Shown: in pieces, positions 40,556 through 50,731 of the stretch
Layout: each line of letters begins with the position of its first letter
How positions within the stretch are numbered: the first letter of the stretch is position 1
DNA from: Planctomycetota bacterium
Lineage (GTDB): Bacteria > Planctomycetota > B15-G4
Assembly (NCBI GenBank): GCA_029245865.1
Contig: JAQWOM010000015.1
Coordinates: 100,305 to 164,304, forward strand
Direction of reading: 5' to 3'
DNA: 64,000 nucleotides
Position numbers and translations under genes: made by a program
The notes under the pieces: model-generated
Database searches by the model: none
The model's input: the letters and a program-made list of their open reading frames with translations, nothing else
Told to the model about the DNA's origin: nothing

Positions 40556-42643
40556 ATGACCTCCGCAAACCCTGAAACCCGCACCTTCCAGGCCGAGACG
40601 CGTGAACTGCTCGACCTGATGATCAACTCGCTTTACACGAACCGTGAGATCTTCTTGCGAGAGCTCGTGTCGAATGCCAGTGATGCCCTCGACAAGCTTC
40701 GATTTGAGGCGTTGCGCGATCCATCACTGCGTGATGGTGGTCAGGAATTGCGCATTCGTCTCGAACCCGATGCGGAAGCACAGACGCTGTGCATCGATGA
40801 CAACGGCATCGGTATGACTCGAGAAGAGGTCATCGAGAACATCGGCACGATTGCTCGATCCGGAACCCGTGCCTTTGTCGATGAACTTCGCAAGGGGCAA
40901 GACTCCGAGGAGGGCAATGCCACACCAGACCTCATCGGCCAATTCGGTGTCGGTTTCTATTCGGCATTCATGGCAGCAGAAAAAGTCGTTGTGGAGACGC
41001 GTAAGGCGGGTGAGGAAGAGGCCGTGCGATGGACTTCATGCGGAGATGGTGAGTTCACTGTCGAAGACATCGAGAAATCTCAGAGCGGCACGCGCATCTG
41101 TTTGCATTTGCGCAAACCCGACACGGGTGAGGATGGTGAGCCGGCTGCAGATGCCCAGGACTTCACGGACGAATTCACATTGCGTGACGTGGTGAAGCGT
41201 TATTCAGATTTTGTGTCCTATCCGATCCAGATGGATGTCGAGCGCACTGAAGGTGAAGGCGACGACAAGAAGACAGAAACACGCACCGAAACGATCAACT
41301 CGATGCAGCCGCTTTGGACACGTGCCAAAGCAGAGATCTCCTCGGAGGAGTATCTCGACTTTTATCGGCATGTTTCGCACGACTGGCAAGAGCCACTTGG
41401 AACGATTCATTTTCGTGCTGAGGGTGCGAGCGAATACACGGCTCTCATGTTTATTCCGTCAGTCCGTGCGCAGGACGCCCTGGATCCGACGCAGCACCAC
41501 AGTCGGCTGAGCCTTTACGTGAAGAGTGTGTTTGTCATGCAGGAATGCGAGGAGTTGCTCCCTCCATGGCTGCGATTCGTTCGGGGCCTTGTGGACTCCT
41601 CAGATCTCCCGCTCAACGTGTCGAGGGAAACCCTGCAGCACAACCGGCAGGTTGGACGGATCAACAAGCGTCTCGTGAAGAAGGTGCTGGAAGCCCTTTC
41701 CAATCTAAGCCAGGAAAAGCGCGCAGAGTACTCGCGATTCTGGGTGTCGCTGGGCTCAATGATCAAAGAAGGAATCTACATGGATGATGCGCACCGCGAT
41801 GAGCTGGCTGCGTTGAGTCTTTTTCAGAGTTCGGCAGGCGGTCCGCCGAAAGCGCCCAGCGAAGATGAGGCAACTGAGACAGATGAAGTGTGCCCACATG
41901 GGTTCACGATGCTTTCCGAATATGTAGGACGGATGCCGCTCGCGCAAAAAGCCATCTACTACGTGACAGGCCCGGATCGATCTTCTGTTGAGAACAGCCC
42001 GCACATCGAGGCAGCGCGCGAAAAGGGTTACGAAGTGCTGTTCTTTGTGGATCCGGTGGACGAGTGGATTCTTCAGCGACTGCATACCTTTGAAGACAAG
42101 CCGCTGATGTCGCTTGACCGGGGCGCAGGAGATCTCGAAGAGGAAGAAGGCGGCGAAAAAGTTGAAGAGAAAAAAGCGGAACTCGAGCCGCTGTTTCAAA
42201 GCGCTCAAGAATCCTTGGATGATTATGTGAAGGAAGTGCGCTTGTCCTCTCGCTTACGGAGTAGCCCGGCCGTGCTGGTTTCGGACGAAGGTGCGTTGTC
42301 GCCTCAACTGGAGCAGGCGTTCCGCGCCGCGGGTCAAGAGGTCCCGAAGCAGAAGCGGATTCTCGAACTCAATCCGAGCCATCCAGTGCTCGAGCAACTC
42401 ACGTCGCTTCATGAGAACCCGGACAAGACGCGTTTCCATCTCTTTGTAGAGTTGTTGCATGGCCAGGCTCTGCTCGCAGAGGGTTCCTCTGTGCCCGATC
42501 CGGCGCGCTTTGCGCGGCTTGTGACAGAACTCATGGCACCCGGGACTTTGACCCAGGCCTCCTCGGGCAGTGGCGCGGAGGGGCAGGGTGATGCGGCCCA
42601 AGAGAAGGCCGAAGATGGCAGCGAGACCGCCTTGGCCGACTGA
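40556..42643 (+). CDS. htpG: Hsp90-family chaperone HtpG
   Basis: 695 residues. The GHKL ATP site is complete: [37 protein letters not shown] and [12 protein letters not shown]. The middle-domain arginine region [17 protein letters not shown] follows, then the C-terminal dimerisation domain ([14 protein letters not shown]). A Gly/Ser/Glu-rich tail of about 30 residues is longer than in E. coli. The ATG at 40556 is the start fitting the family N-terminus ([17 protein letters not shown]); no ribosome site is visible before it. Confidence 0.95.
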
Positions 42644-42748
42644 GTTTGGTTGATGGGGAAAGAATCTCGGGTTCGTAGCCTTTCTCGCGATAGCCTAAAA
42701 GCCTGATTCGGACCGAACCGGCCAGGATCTCGGAGGGAGGATGCAGGC

Positions 42749-45619
42749 GTGACGGAAGTCAGGTTTCTCGGGTGGGAGGCTCCCTTCCTTCACCGCGCTG
42801 CCGACTGGTTGGTCGAGCGATACGGGGCAGACATGGGTGGCGTCGTGGTGGCCGTGCCTGGGCGCCGTGCGGCTCACCGGCTGGAGGAACTGCTGGTCAA
42901 GAAGCTTGTGCCTGGCGACACGCCTTTCGAGCCGCCCCAGTACACAACCGCTGGAAGGCTGACAGACCACTTGCTCTTGCAGGATGCTCCCACAGCGGGA
43001 GGTTTCCTTCGGACGCTCGCCTGGGCGACCGCCTTGCGCAGTTGTTCGGCCACGGAACTGAAAGTGCTGAGCCCCGCGTCGCAGTTCAGTGATGACTTCA
43101 AGACTTGGTGGGTGATGGCTCAGGAACTGCGCAGCCTGCACGGTGAACTGGGCGGCGAAGACTTCGGATTCGATGGGGTCTCAGAGGAACTGAAAAAGAA
43201 CGCTCCGAATTCGGAGCGCGATCGCTGGAAGGTGTTGGTCAAGTTGCAGCACGCTTATCGCAAGCAACTCGATCTTGTGCGCCTGAGCGACCCTCACGAT
43301 GCGCGACGCGATGCGGTCAAGAGTAAACAAGTCGATCAGGAAGTGGCGATCGTACTTGTCGGTGTGACAGACGTGAACGGCCTGCTACGCGCAACTCTAG
43401 ATCAACTGCCCGGTGCGGTGACGGCTTTGGTCTGTGCCCCCTCGGAACTCAGTGACCACTTTGATGGCCTGGGCTGTGTCGAGCGCGAGCGATGGCCCGG
43501 GTTTCATGTGCCCATGGAAAAAGCATGCTGGAGAGTTGCTCAGAACCCTGCAGGGCAAGCGCACGAAGCGGTCGGTGCTCTCGAAGAGCTTGGCGGTCAG
43601 CTATCTCCTTCGGAGATCTCACTCGGAATCCCCGATGTCAACGTGGTGCCATTTCTCGAACGGCAACTTTCTGCGCATGGCGTCAAAACTCGCCGCGCCG
43701 CGGGGGTTTCCGTTGCGAGTTCTTCTGTCGTGACATTGTTGCGCCGTGTTTCCAAGGAAGTGCAGCAGCAAGACTTCTCTGCCTCCTCTTCCTTGTTGAG
43801 GCATCCGGATATCGAGCGGCGCCTTGCAGGCGATCTATCCGAACCCGAGGAGGATGTCGCAGATTTTTCGCCCGCAACGGCATGCGATGCATTCGCATCC
43901 GAACACATACCGCGCTCTCGGCGCTTGAGTGTGGAATTGCGCGACGAAAAAAGAGCGCCTGAGGTAGGTCGGATGGCCTCTGTTCACGATGCACTGGAGA
44001 GGCTGTTGGGCGAATTGGGAAAGGCCACGACTGAGACGCGGCCGGTCTCGGACTGGGCCCCGGTGATCGCAGCCTTTCTTGCGCGGGTGTATTCAGAGCG
44101 TTCCTGGAACGAGGAGACGCTTGACGACGCACCACAAGAAGAGCGGCTTTGCGTGGCTGCACTTCGAATCGTCGGAGAGAGGCTGCGAGAACTTCGTGCC
44201 GTTCCACCCAAGCTAGGCCAGCAGATGCCGGTCACCATAGGCATTGCACTGGATCTGGTCGTGGAGGAATTCGAGTCAGAGCTGTTGCCGGAGCCAGTCA
44301 CAAGCGATGCAGTCGAACTGGTTGGGTGGCTTGACTTGGCACATGACGACTCGAAGGCTGTTGTCCTCACCGGCTTTAACGAGGGTGTTCTGCCCGAGAG
44401 CATTCGCACCTCTGTGTTTCTTCCAGAGGCATTACGGACGCGCATGGGGCTCCCGGACGATGCGTTAAGAATCGCTCGTGATCTGCACGGGCTGGCTTCC
44501 ATTCTTCACTCGGGGCGAAAAGTCACGCTTATCAGCGGGCGAAGGGGACTGCGTGGAGATCCGCTTCAGCCCAGCCGCCTCGCTTTCCATGTCCCAGATG
44601 AGGCGATGCTTGAGCGGGTCAGGCTTTGGCTGCCAGCTGATGAAGAGGGTCGGCAGTTGCCTCCCGAATCTGCGGTTGTCCCGACTGCACGAAGCTTGCC
44701 GATGGCGAAAGAGTTAGAGCCGCCTAGCGCTCTTGCGGTGACGGCATTCCGTGACTATCTGGCCTCGCCCTACCGGTTCTATCTGCAGCGCATGCTGCGT
44801 CTGAAATCGATTGAGGGCGAGGTGCGTGAGATGGACCCGATGGTCTTCGGTCAAGTCGCGCACAAGGTGCTGGAACGATTTGGAAGAGAGAAGCTTCGGA
44901 ACTCGGAAGACCCCGAGAAAATCTTCGAGTCACTCGTGAGGCTGCTTTCAGATGAGTCGTTGCGACGATTTGGACACAAGCCTTTGCCGGCTGTTCGCAT
45001 CCAGATTCGACGACTCCAGCTTCGCTTGCACGCCTTCGCTCAATGGCAGGCTCAGTGGAGGGCGAAGGGGTGGCGTATCCACCAGGTGGAGTGGTCGCCG
45101 GACGAATCATCCGTTTCCTTGACCGTGGATGACCTTTCTCTTCGCCTGCGCGGTCGCATTGATCGCGTGGACCGAAACGATCTCACGGGTGAGTGGGCTG
45201 TTATTGATTACAAAACAGGTGAGCAGGGCAGCGGCCCTCGGCAGACGCATGGCCCAAGCGAAGCCGGTGTCTGGAAAGACCTCCAGATGCCGCTCTACCG
45301 ATTGCTTGTTCAGCCACTTTTGAATGCGGCCGCTGAAGCAGACCAGGACTCTAGCGGAACGAACCCGGTGGTGAAGTTGGGTTACGTTCCACTGTCAAGG
45401 AAGCCGTCTTCGACGAAGTTTATTGATGGGAAGTGGACGGCCGAGGAATTGGATTCGGGGCTCGAGTGTGCACAAGAAGTTGTGCGTGCGATCCGCGCAG
45501 GTCGATTCGAATCGCTGGGCGATTTTCCGGACGGAGAGCGCGACCGTGTTTTTGCAGCGATCGCGGGGCGTGGATTGCTTTCCGGCGAAGCGTCCGAGGA
45601 CTCGGAGGGAGAAGAGTGA
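42749..45619 (+). CDS. addB: AddB-type helicase-like nuclease subunit (alphaproteobacterial type)
   Basis: 956 residues. The N-terminal half is a degenerate helicase fold: VVVAVPGRRAAHRLEEL stands in place of a Walker A motif, so it should not bind ATP. LTGFNEGVLPES is a helicase-like motif. The C-terminal PD-(D/E)XK nuclease has FGQVAHKVLERF, RGRIDRVDR, WAVIDYKTG (Asp820, Lys822) and LQMPLYRL. The segment ASPYRFYLQRML has Ser where Fe-S AddB proteins have Cys, so no iron-sulfur cluster is expected. GGAGGGAGG eight bases upstream supports the GTG start. The stop overlaps the addA start as GTGA. Confidence 0.9.
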   Translation: MTEVRFLGWEAPFLHRAADWLVERYGADMGGVVVAVPGRRAAHRLEELLVKKLVPGDTPFEPPQYTTAGRLTDHLLLQDAPTAGGFLRTLAWATALRSCSATELKVLSPASQFSDDFKTWWVMAQELRSLHGELGGEDFGFDGVSEELKKNAPNSERDRWKVLVKLQHAYRKQLDLVRLSDPHDARRDAVKSKQVDQEVAIVLVGVTDVNGLLRATLDQLPGAVTALVCAPSELSDHFDGLGCVERERWPGFHVPMEKACWRVAQNPAGQAHEAVGALEELGGQLSPSEISLGIPDVNVVPFLERQLSAHGVKTRRAAGVSVASSSVVTLLRRVSKEVQQQDFSASSSLLRHPDIERRLAGDLSEPEEDVADFSPATACDAFASEHIPRSRRLSVELRDEKRAPEVGRMASVHDALERLLGELGKATTETRPVSDWAPVIAAFLARVYSERSWNEETLDDAPQEERLCVAALRIVGERLRELRAVPPKLGQQMPVTIGIALDLVVEEFESELLPEPVTSDAVELVGWLDLAHDDSKAVVLTGFNEGVLPESIRTSVFLPEALRTRMGLPDDALRIARDLHGLASILHSGRKVTLISGRRGLRGDPLQPSRLAFHVPDEAMLERVRLWLPADEEGRQLPPESAVVPTARSLPMAKELEPPSALAVTAFRDYLASPYRFYLQRMLRLKSIEGEVREMDPMVFGQVAHKVLERFGREKLRNSEDPEKIFESLVRLLSDESLRRFGHKPLPAVRIQIRRLQLRLHAFAQWQAQWRAKGWRIHQVEWSPDESSVSLTVDDLSLRLRGRIDRVDRNDLTGEWAVIDYKTGEQGSGPRQTHGPSEAGVWKDLQMPLYRLLVQPLLNAAAEADQDSSGTNPVVKLGYVPLSRKPSSTKFIDGKWTAEELDSGLECAQEVVRAIRAGRFESLGDFPDGERDRVFAAIAGRGLLSGEASEDSEGEE

Positions 45620-48600
45620 CGCCTTTCGCTCTCACACCTCGCGTTTACATGGCCTCTGCCGGGACGGGCAAGACGTTTCAACTCACAATTCGGGCTGTGA
45701 CGCTGATGATGCGTCGTGTTGCACCCGAGTCGATTCTCGCCACAACATTCACGCGCAAAGCTGCGGGTGAAATCATGGAACGCGTTCTTCTCCAACTGGT
45801 CAAGGCTGCTGAAAAAGAAGATTGCCTTGCGGAACTTGGTGGCCACGTAGACGACAGAAGCCTGACGACTGAGTTGTGCGTAGAATTGCTGGGTGATTGC
45901 TTACGAAATGTTCACCGTTTCAGCGTTCAGACACTCGACGCATTTCTCGGAAAGATCGCAAAGTTGCACAGCCTCGAAGTCGGCTTGCCGCTTGGTTGGC
46001 GAATCGCTGACGCTCGAGACTTATCTCGCCTCTCACAGAACGCCATGGCGGATGTGCTCGACGAGGCCGGAGAAGATGAGATCCTCGCTTTGCTACGACG
46101 CCTCCAGGGAGAGGATCCTCGGCGGTCGGCATACGGAGCTCTCGAGCGAGTGGTTGCGGATTCGTACTCGATCTATCGACAAAGCAAACCAGAGGCCTGG
46201 GATGCGTTGACACCGCTGCCGCCTCTCGGGGCGGAAGAATTGGTGAAGCGAATCGCCGAACTTCAAATGGCCCCGCTTCCCGTCACGGGTAAAGGAAAAC
46301 CTGACAAGCGCTGGTTGTCGGCGCGTGAGAAAGCAGTCGCCACAGCGGATGCCCGTCACTGGGAAGGATTTCTCGAGAGCGGCCTGGTCAAAAAGATTTG
46401 CGCTGACGATTACATCTACTGCAAGCATCCCATTGATGGAGTTGTGCTTGAGAGCCTCGAAGCCCTCGTTGGCCATGCTCGATCGGAGATCGTAGACACG
46501 ATCCGTGCTCGCGGTCTCGCACAACGAGATTTCCTGGCTCGCTACGATCAGGCGTTCTCGGCGCGTAAGGCCGCAGAGGGACTTTTTGAGTTCGATGACA
46601 TTCCGCATGCATTGATACGTGATGCTGCCGGTGGCTCTGAGCACGAGCCTCTTGGCCCGCGATTCGATGTCGGTATCGAGCATTTGCTGCTCGATGAGTT
46701 TCAGGACACGTCTGTCATGCAGGGGCAAGTGCTCGACCCATTGATCAAGTCTGTGTTGAGCGAAGGTGTCGAAGAAAGTTCATTTTTCTGCGTGGGCGAT
46801 GCGAAGCAGTCGATCTACGGCTGGCGACAAGGTGAGCCACGTCTCTTGCAGAGCCTTCCCGAGCGATACCCCGCGATCGACAGTAAGCCGCTCGAAGGCA
46901 ACCGGCGTTCATCAAAGGTCGTGCTCGAATCGGTGAAGCAGGTGTTCGAAAATATTGATGCTTGCTCTGCATTTGCCGACAGTCGGCCTATGCGTGCGGC
47001 AGCCGTCGCCTTCAAGGAGTCCTTCGAGTCACCGATCGCGATCAAAGGGAAGCTTCCGGGGCGCGTGGCTTTGATTGAGGTGGAGTCACACGAAAAGCGC
47101 ATCGACGGCCGGCGTAAAGATGTGCTGGGCTATGCAGTCAGCCATGTGGCTCGTCTTGTTGAGGAAGCCCCCCTTGCGAAAATCGGTGTGCTCGTACGCC
47201 GGAAGGCGGCGATGCCCGCGATTATTTACGGCCTCATGCAGCGGGGTATTCCAACAAGTGGAGAAGGTGGCAACCCACTGACCGATTCGGACGCCGTCCG
47301 TATCTCACTCTCGTTGCTCACCTTGGCAGAGCACCCGGAAGACACTGCAGCCTTCTTTCACGTGGCCACGTCGGCGTTCGCCCCTTGGTTCTCGTTGTCG
47401 TTTGACGTGAAAGCGGCAAGTCCTCGGGCTGAGGCGTTGTCGGCCGAGGTCCGTCGCCGCTTAGCTGCAGAAGGCTTTGGGAAATTCTTCACATGGCTTC
47501 AGGGTCATGTGCTCCTGGAGGCAACTTTTGGCGCATGGGACCGTGTGCGCTTCGGTCAACTCGTGGACATGGCTTTTGAACTCGAAGAGATGGCCACGGA
47601 TGGCGGGCCTGGGGCATTTGCAGATCGTGTCTGGGCTGAATCTGTGGAAGCTCCCACGGAGGCAACCGTCAAGGTGATGACCATTCATGGTTCTAAAGGT
47701 CTTGAGTTTGATGCTGTTGTGCTCCCGGATCTCGAGGGGGCGATCGGAGGACGCCTGCCTGCTTTGCTCACACGCAGGACAGACCCGTGGAGTTCCATGG
47801 ACATGGTGGCGCCCTCGAGCAAGTGGAGTGATGCGCACCCGGAACTTGAGCAACTCGTGGCGGAAGGCAAGGCACGTGCCTTGCGTGAGGAATTGTGCGT
47901 GCTTTACGTTGCCATGACGCGTGCCGCTCGGCGCCTTGATCTTCTGATCGCCTCCGAGGGCGAGGCCTCTTCTCTGACGAGCGTCTTGAGGGAAACGTTG
48001 CTCGCGGATCCGGCACCGCCTGAAGGTGGCGAAAATGAGGAAGTGGCAGCCGAGAGCGAACCCTTTGTCGATGGAGTGCGTGAGTCTTGGCGGCACCCGT
48101 TAAGTGTAGACACGTGGTACGAAGCGTCCGCTGATGGAGCCGCACTCACGCTTGAAGCGGCTACAGAGCACGAAGAGTCGCCCGCTGTTGTTGGTTCCCG
48201 CGAGATTCAATTCGCAGTGCAGAGCGAGCCGCGCTGGTTGCCAAAGAGTTCTCCATCCGGGCGATCCGAGCAGAGTGAGATCACGCCCTCGAGCCTTCTC
48301 GACCTTTCAGCGGGTTCGGCTCGCCTCCGAGGTCTGGTCATGCACGCATGGCTCGCAGAGATGGAGTGGCTGGAGGACTATTCTCCAGCCGACGACCTCT
48401 TGCATAGCCAGGCGCGCCGCGTTGCCTGCGAAGAGAAGCAGGACCTTTCTCGCCGCGTCGTGACCCAGATGATCGAAGAGTACCGGGCCATGTTGCGACA
48501 ACCGAGAGTTCTTGCTGAGTTGTCGCGCCCCAAGAGCAGGCACGGTGTCGAGGTTTGGCGTGAGCGCCCTTTCGCTGTTTCCTTGGATCTGGAGGGTGTG

Positions 48601-48918
48601 CAAACCATGGTGAGGGGGGCCTTTGACCGCGTTGTTTTGCGCTACGAGGATGACCGGCTCGTTGCCGCCGATGTGCTCGACTACAAAACAGATTCATTGA
48701 GCACGCCGAGTGCTCGTGGAGCGGGGCGTCAACTCGATCTCATTCCAGGTGCTGCGGAAGAGAGTGGAGGCGAGAGTCTTTTGCTCGCCAAGACGGAACA
48801 CTATCGTCCGCAGATGGAGAGCTATCGGGATGTACTTGCTGCCCTGACGGGGCTTGAGCCGGATGCGATTCAGACGAGGCTGCTGTTCCTGAGTTCCGAC
48901 AAGCTTGTGAACATCTAA
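45616..48918 (+). CDS. addA: AddA-type helicase/nuclease subunit
   Basis: 1100 residues, UvrD/RecB superfamily. Motif I ASAGTGKTFQ (residues 13-22), Ia TTFTRKAAGEI, II LLLDEFQDTS, III GDAKQSIYGWRQG, IV LEGNRRSS, V VMTIHGSKGLEFD and VI YVAMTRAARRLD are all intact. The C-terminal nuclease has DVLDYKTDS (Asp1022, Lys1024) and YRPQMESYRD. With AddB it resects double-strand breaks for RecA loading. The GTG start overlaps the addB stop, with GGAGGGAG just upstream; the open frame before it (from 45433) is antisense-like read-through of addB. Confidence 0.94.
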   Translation: MTPFALTPRVYMASAGTGKTFQLTIRAVTLMMRRVAPESILATTFTRKAAGEIMERVLLQLVKAAEKEDCLAELGGHVDDRSLTTELCVELLGDCLRNVHRFSVQTLDAFLGKIAKLHSLEVGLPLGWRIADARDLSRLSQNAMADVLDEAGEDEILALLRRLQGEDPRRSAYGALERVVADSYSIYRQSKPEAWDALTPLPPLGAEELVKRIAELQMAPLPVTGKGKPDKRWLSAREKAVATADARHWEGFLESGLVKKICADDYIYCKHPIDGVVLESLEALVGHARSEIVDTIRARGLAQRDFLARYDQAFSARKAAEGLFEFDDIPHALIRDAAGGSEHEPLGPRFDVGIEHLLLDEFQDTSVMQGQVLDPLIKSVLSEGVEESSFFCVGDAKQSIYGWRQGEPRLLQSLPERYPAIDSKPLEGNRRSSKVVLESVKQVFENIDACSAFADSRPMRAAAVAFKESFESPIAIKGKLPGRVALIEVESHEKRIDGRRKDVLGYAVSHVARLVEEAPLAKIGVLVRRKAAMPAIIYGLMQRGIPTSGEGGNPLTDSDAVRISLSLLTLAEHPEDTAAFFHVATSAFAPWFSLSFDVKAASPRAEALSAEVRRRLAAEGFGKFFTWLQGHVLLEATFGAWDRVRFGQLVDMAFELEEMATDGGPGAFADRVWAESVEAPTEATVKVMTIHGSKGLEFDAVVLPDLEGAIGGRLPALLTRRTDPWSSMDMVAPSSKWSDAHPELEQLVAEGKARALREELCVLYVAMTRAARRLDLLIASEGEASSLTSVLRETLLADPAPPEGGENEEVAAESEPFVDGVRESWRHPLSVDTWYEASADGAALTLEAATEHEESPAVVGSREIQFAVQSEPRWLPKSSPSGRSEQSEITPSSLLDLSAGSARLRGLVMHAWLAEMEWLEDYSPADDLLHSQARRVACEEKQDLSRRVVTQMIEEYRAMLRQPRVLAELSRPKSRHGVEVWRERPFAVSLDLEGVQTMVRGAFDRVVLRYEDDRLVAADVLDYKTDSLSTPSARGAGRQLDLIPGAAEESGGESLLLAKTEHYRPQMESYRDVLAALTGLEPDAIQTRLLFLSSDKLVNI

Positions 48919-48935
48919 TACCGCTCTCTTGCGGA

Positions 48936-48953
48936 CGAGGCCTTCAGGCCTCG
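48936..48953. terminator. Hairpin at the addA / DUF480 convergent junction
   Basis: CGAGGCC and GGCCTCG form a seven-base stem with loop TTCA that includes the stop of the DUF480 gene. A smaller hairpin CCGC-TCTCTT-GCGG precedes it. Neither strand shows a T-tract, so it is only a possible bidirectional terminator. Confidence 0.35.
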
Positions 48954-49666
48954 GGGTTGTCAGAACGCCTTTCGAGCGCCTCCAGGCGTTGCGTCAGCCG
49001 GGTCACATTGGCTTCTAGCGAGTCCAGGCGGTTTGCCAGGTCGTTGTTTTTCGAACGATCCGTTTCGTCGTTGGACGAAGAAGTGACTTCGAAAGATGCC
49101 ATCGGTGACTTGGCTGAAGGTGGCGAGTCTGGCAGAGGGGCGGGTGCCTGGGGGGCGACCTCGCCGTCGCCTTTGATGCCAAGCAAATGTCCGACGCGAC
49201 CGGCGCGCGAGCCTGGCAGGGGCGGCAAGCTGCGCACCATGGCTCGGTCCTCGAGTTTTGAAAGCAGCACTGCCAAGGCTGCCAGTGAGTCCACGGGAGA
49301 CATGCGCTTCACACGCCCGCGCAATTCGCCATGCGTCTGGTCTCCTCGAAGAAGTAACTCTGCCAGAATGGCCAATTCCTGGTCATCCACTTCGAGGACA
49401 TCTCGTGCAGCGTGCGCGAACTTTGGGACGCGCGCGCCGGCCGTGTGGACTTCGCGGACGATGCGGTGCATCCGAAGCCGAAGCAGAGCTTCGTGCACCG
49501 TCTGCTCTGTATAGGAAGCTGAAGGGTGACGATTGGACTTCTGATTGCAGCCGGAGACCAGCGCATTCAGGGAGAGCGGGTAGCCTTCGGGCGTGGTGAA
49601 GCCTTTCTCCACGAGCACGCCCAACACACGTTCTTCGACAGCGTCCAGGGGTTCGGTCAGTGCCAT
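48944..49666 (-). CDS. DUF480 (YceH-like) winged-helix protein
   Basis: 240 residues. The N-terminal DAVEERVLGVLVEKGFTTPE and LNALVSGCNQKSNRHP are the DUF480 signature, and a second winged-helix unit follows (ELAILAELLLRGDQTHGELR). Residues ~160-205 are Pro/Ser-rich, and the last ~35 residues form a coiled coil (LANRLDSLEANVTRLTQRLE) as in YceH. Function in the cell is unknown; the folds suggest DNA or protein binding. Convergent with addA. Confidence 0.9.
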   Translation of the reverse strand: MALTEPLDAVEERVLGVLVEKGFTTPEGYPLSLNALVSGCNQKSNRHPSASYTEQTVHEALLRLRMHRIVREVHTAGARVPKFAHAARDVLEVDDQELAILAELLLRGDQTHGELRGRVKRMSPVDSLAALAVLLSKLEDRAMVRSLPPLPGSRAGRVGHLLGIKGDGEVAPQAPAPLPDSPPSAKSPMASFEVTSSSNDETDRSKNNDLANRLDSLEANVTRLTQRLEALERRSDNPEA

Positions 49667-49700
49667 GCAAGAGATCCTAGCAGTCAGAGGTGGACGCGCT

Positions 49701-50459
49701 TCAGTGGGTCGCGTTGTCCATGGCTTCGACTAAGATCGAGGCCAAGATGCCAAATGTGTCGTGGCCTTCCTGAGCACTGGCTTCTGCAGGGCGACCGAAA
49801 TAGGCCTGTGTCCCACCAGCCTCGATGAAATTCTTTTGGCCGGCTCGGATGACGTCCACGAGGCTGATGTCGACTTCGGGGAGGGCGGAACGCAGGGTGT
49901 CGTCCACCGCCTCAGGATCATCTGCCATGACCAGCGACGATTCGTAGGCCCCGGCGTGGCAGGCGCCACTCTGGAACTCGGAGGTGAGTCGCTCGGCGAG
50001 AGTGCGTCGGGTGACATCGGGGAAGATCACGTCGAGGCCGGTCGATTCTCGGACCTGACTCACCGCTTCTCGAATGGAGGCGATGTGGTCGGGCTCTAGA
50101 TGGCCATTGGCCACGGCCAGGGGGGCAAATCCGGCGCGGGCAGCGCCTTGCAGAATTTCGGTCAGATGAGCCACCGCTGTTTCGGGGGCGAGAGTCAGAG
50201 TCCCCGGGAATCCAGCGGCAAACTCTGTCACCGAGTAGGAAATTGCTGGCAAGACCAGGCAGTGATCGCCGCGTGCCTCCAGCATCGCGGCCGCACGAAG
50301 GGCCATGCCTCGGGCGATGGTCACATCCGTGTCCAGGGGCAAATGAGGTCCATGGGCCTCGGTGGAGCCCACCGGCAGGATCGCTCCACAGCCTTGCTTG
50401 AGGCGTTGCTCGACCAGTGGCCAGGTCAGTTTGGCCAGTTCCGTTGTAGGGTCACGCAT
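49701..50459 (-). CDS. Creatininase-family metal-dependent amidohydrolase
   Basis: 252 residues. The metal site is visible: LPVGSTEAHGPHLPLDTD (Glu34, His36, Asp45), VANGHLEPDH and CHAGAYESSL with the late Glu. The family opens cyclic amides or cleaves small amide bonds (creatininase, the FAPy deformylase ArfB, mycofactocin MftE). The exact reaction is open; with a kynurenine operon nearby, a formamidase role can be considered. GAGGACCCCC before the ATG at 50459 favours this start over the upstream frame to 50501. Confidence 0.85.
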   Translation of the reverse strand: MRDPTTELAKLTWPLVEQRLKQGCGAILPVGSTEAHGPHLPLDTDVTIARGMALRAAAMLEARGDHCLVLPAISYSVTEFAAGFPGTLTLAPETAVAHLTEILQGAARAGFAPLAVANGHLEPDHIASIREAVSQVRESTGLDVIFPDVTRRTLAERLTSEFQSGACHAGAYESSLVMADDPEAVDDTLRSALPEVDISLVDVIRAGQKNFIEAGGTQAYFGRPAEASAQEGHDTFGILASILVEAMDNATH

Positions 50460-50731
50460 GGGGGGTCCTCGAGCGATTGGCCTAGGGCAGGCGGGCATCA
50501 TAGCGGTCTCGGGGCGTGTGCGTGATTGGTCCCTGGAGTGGGCTCAGAGGGCTCCAGGGCCCCCTCGGGAGGCGCCCCTCCACAGGCTTCCTTGGCCTGC
50601 CGGGAAGACGACCAGCTCGGGAGCCGTCTGAGGATGGTCTGCTCACAGCTTGAGACTGTGCGAGAGCCGCGGGATACTCAGTCCCGGGCCGTTCGTGTGG
50701 CCCTCAACTCAACCCGGCGGTGCCTTTCACG

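Noticed and set aside
45433..45615. Extension of addA upstream of the GTG at 45616
   Set aside because: Lies wholly inside addB in another frame; the Walker A motif follows the GTG at the distance usual for AddA.
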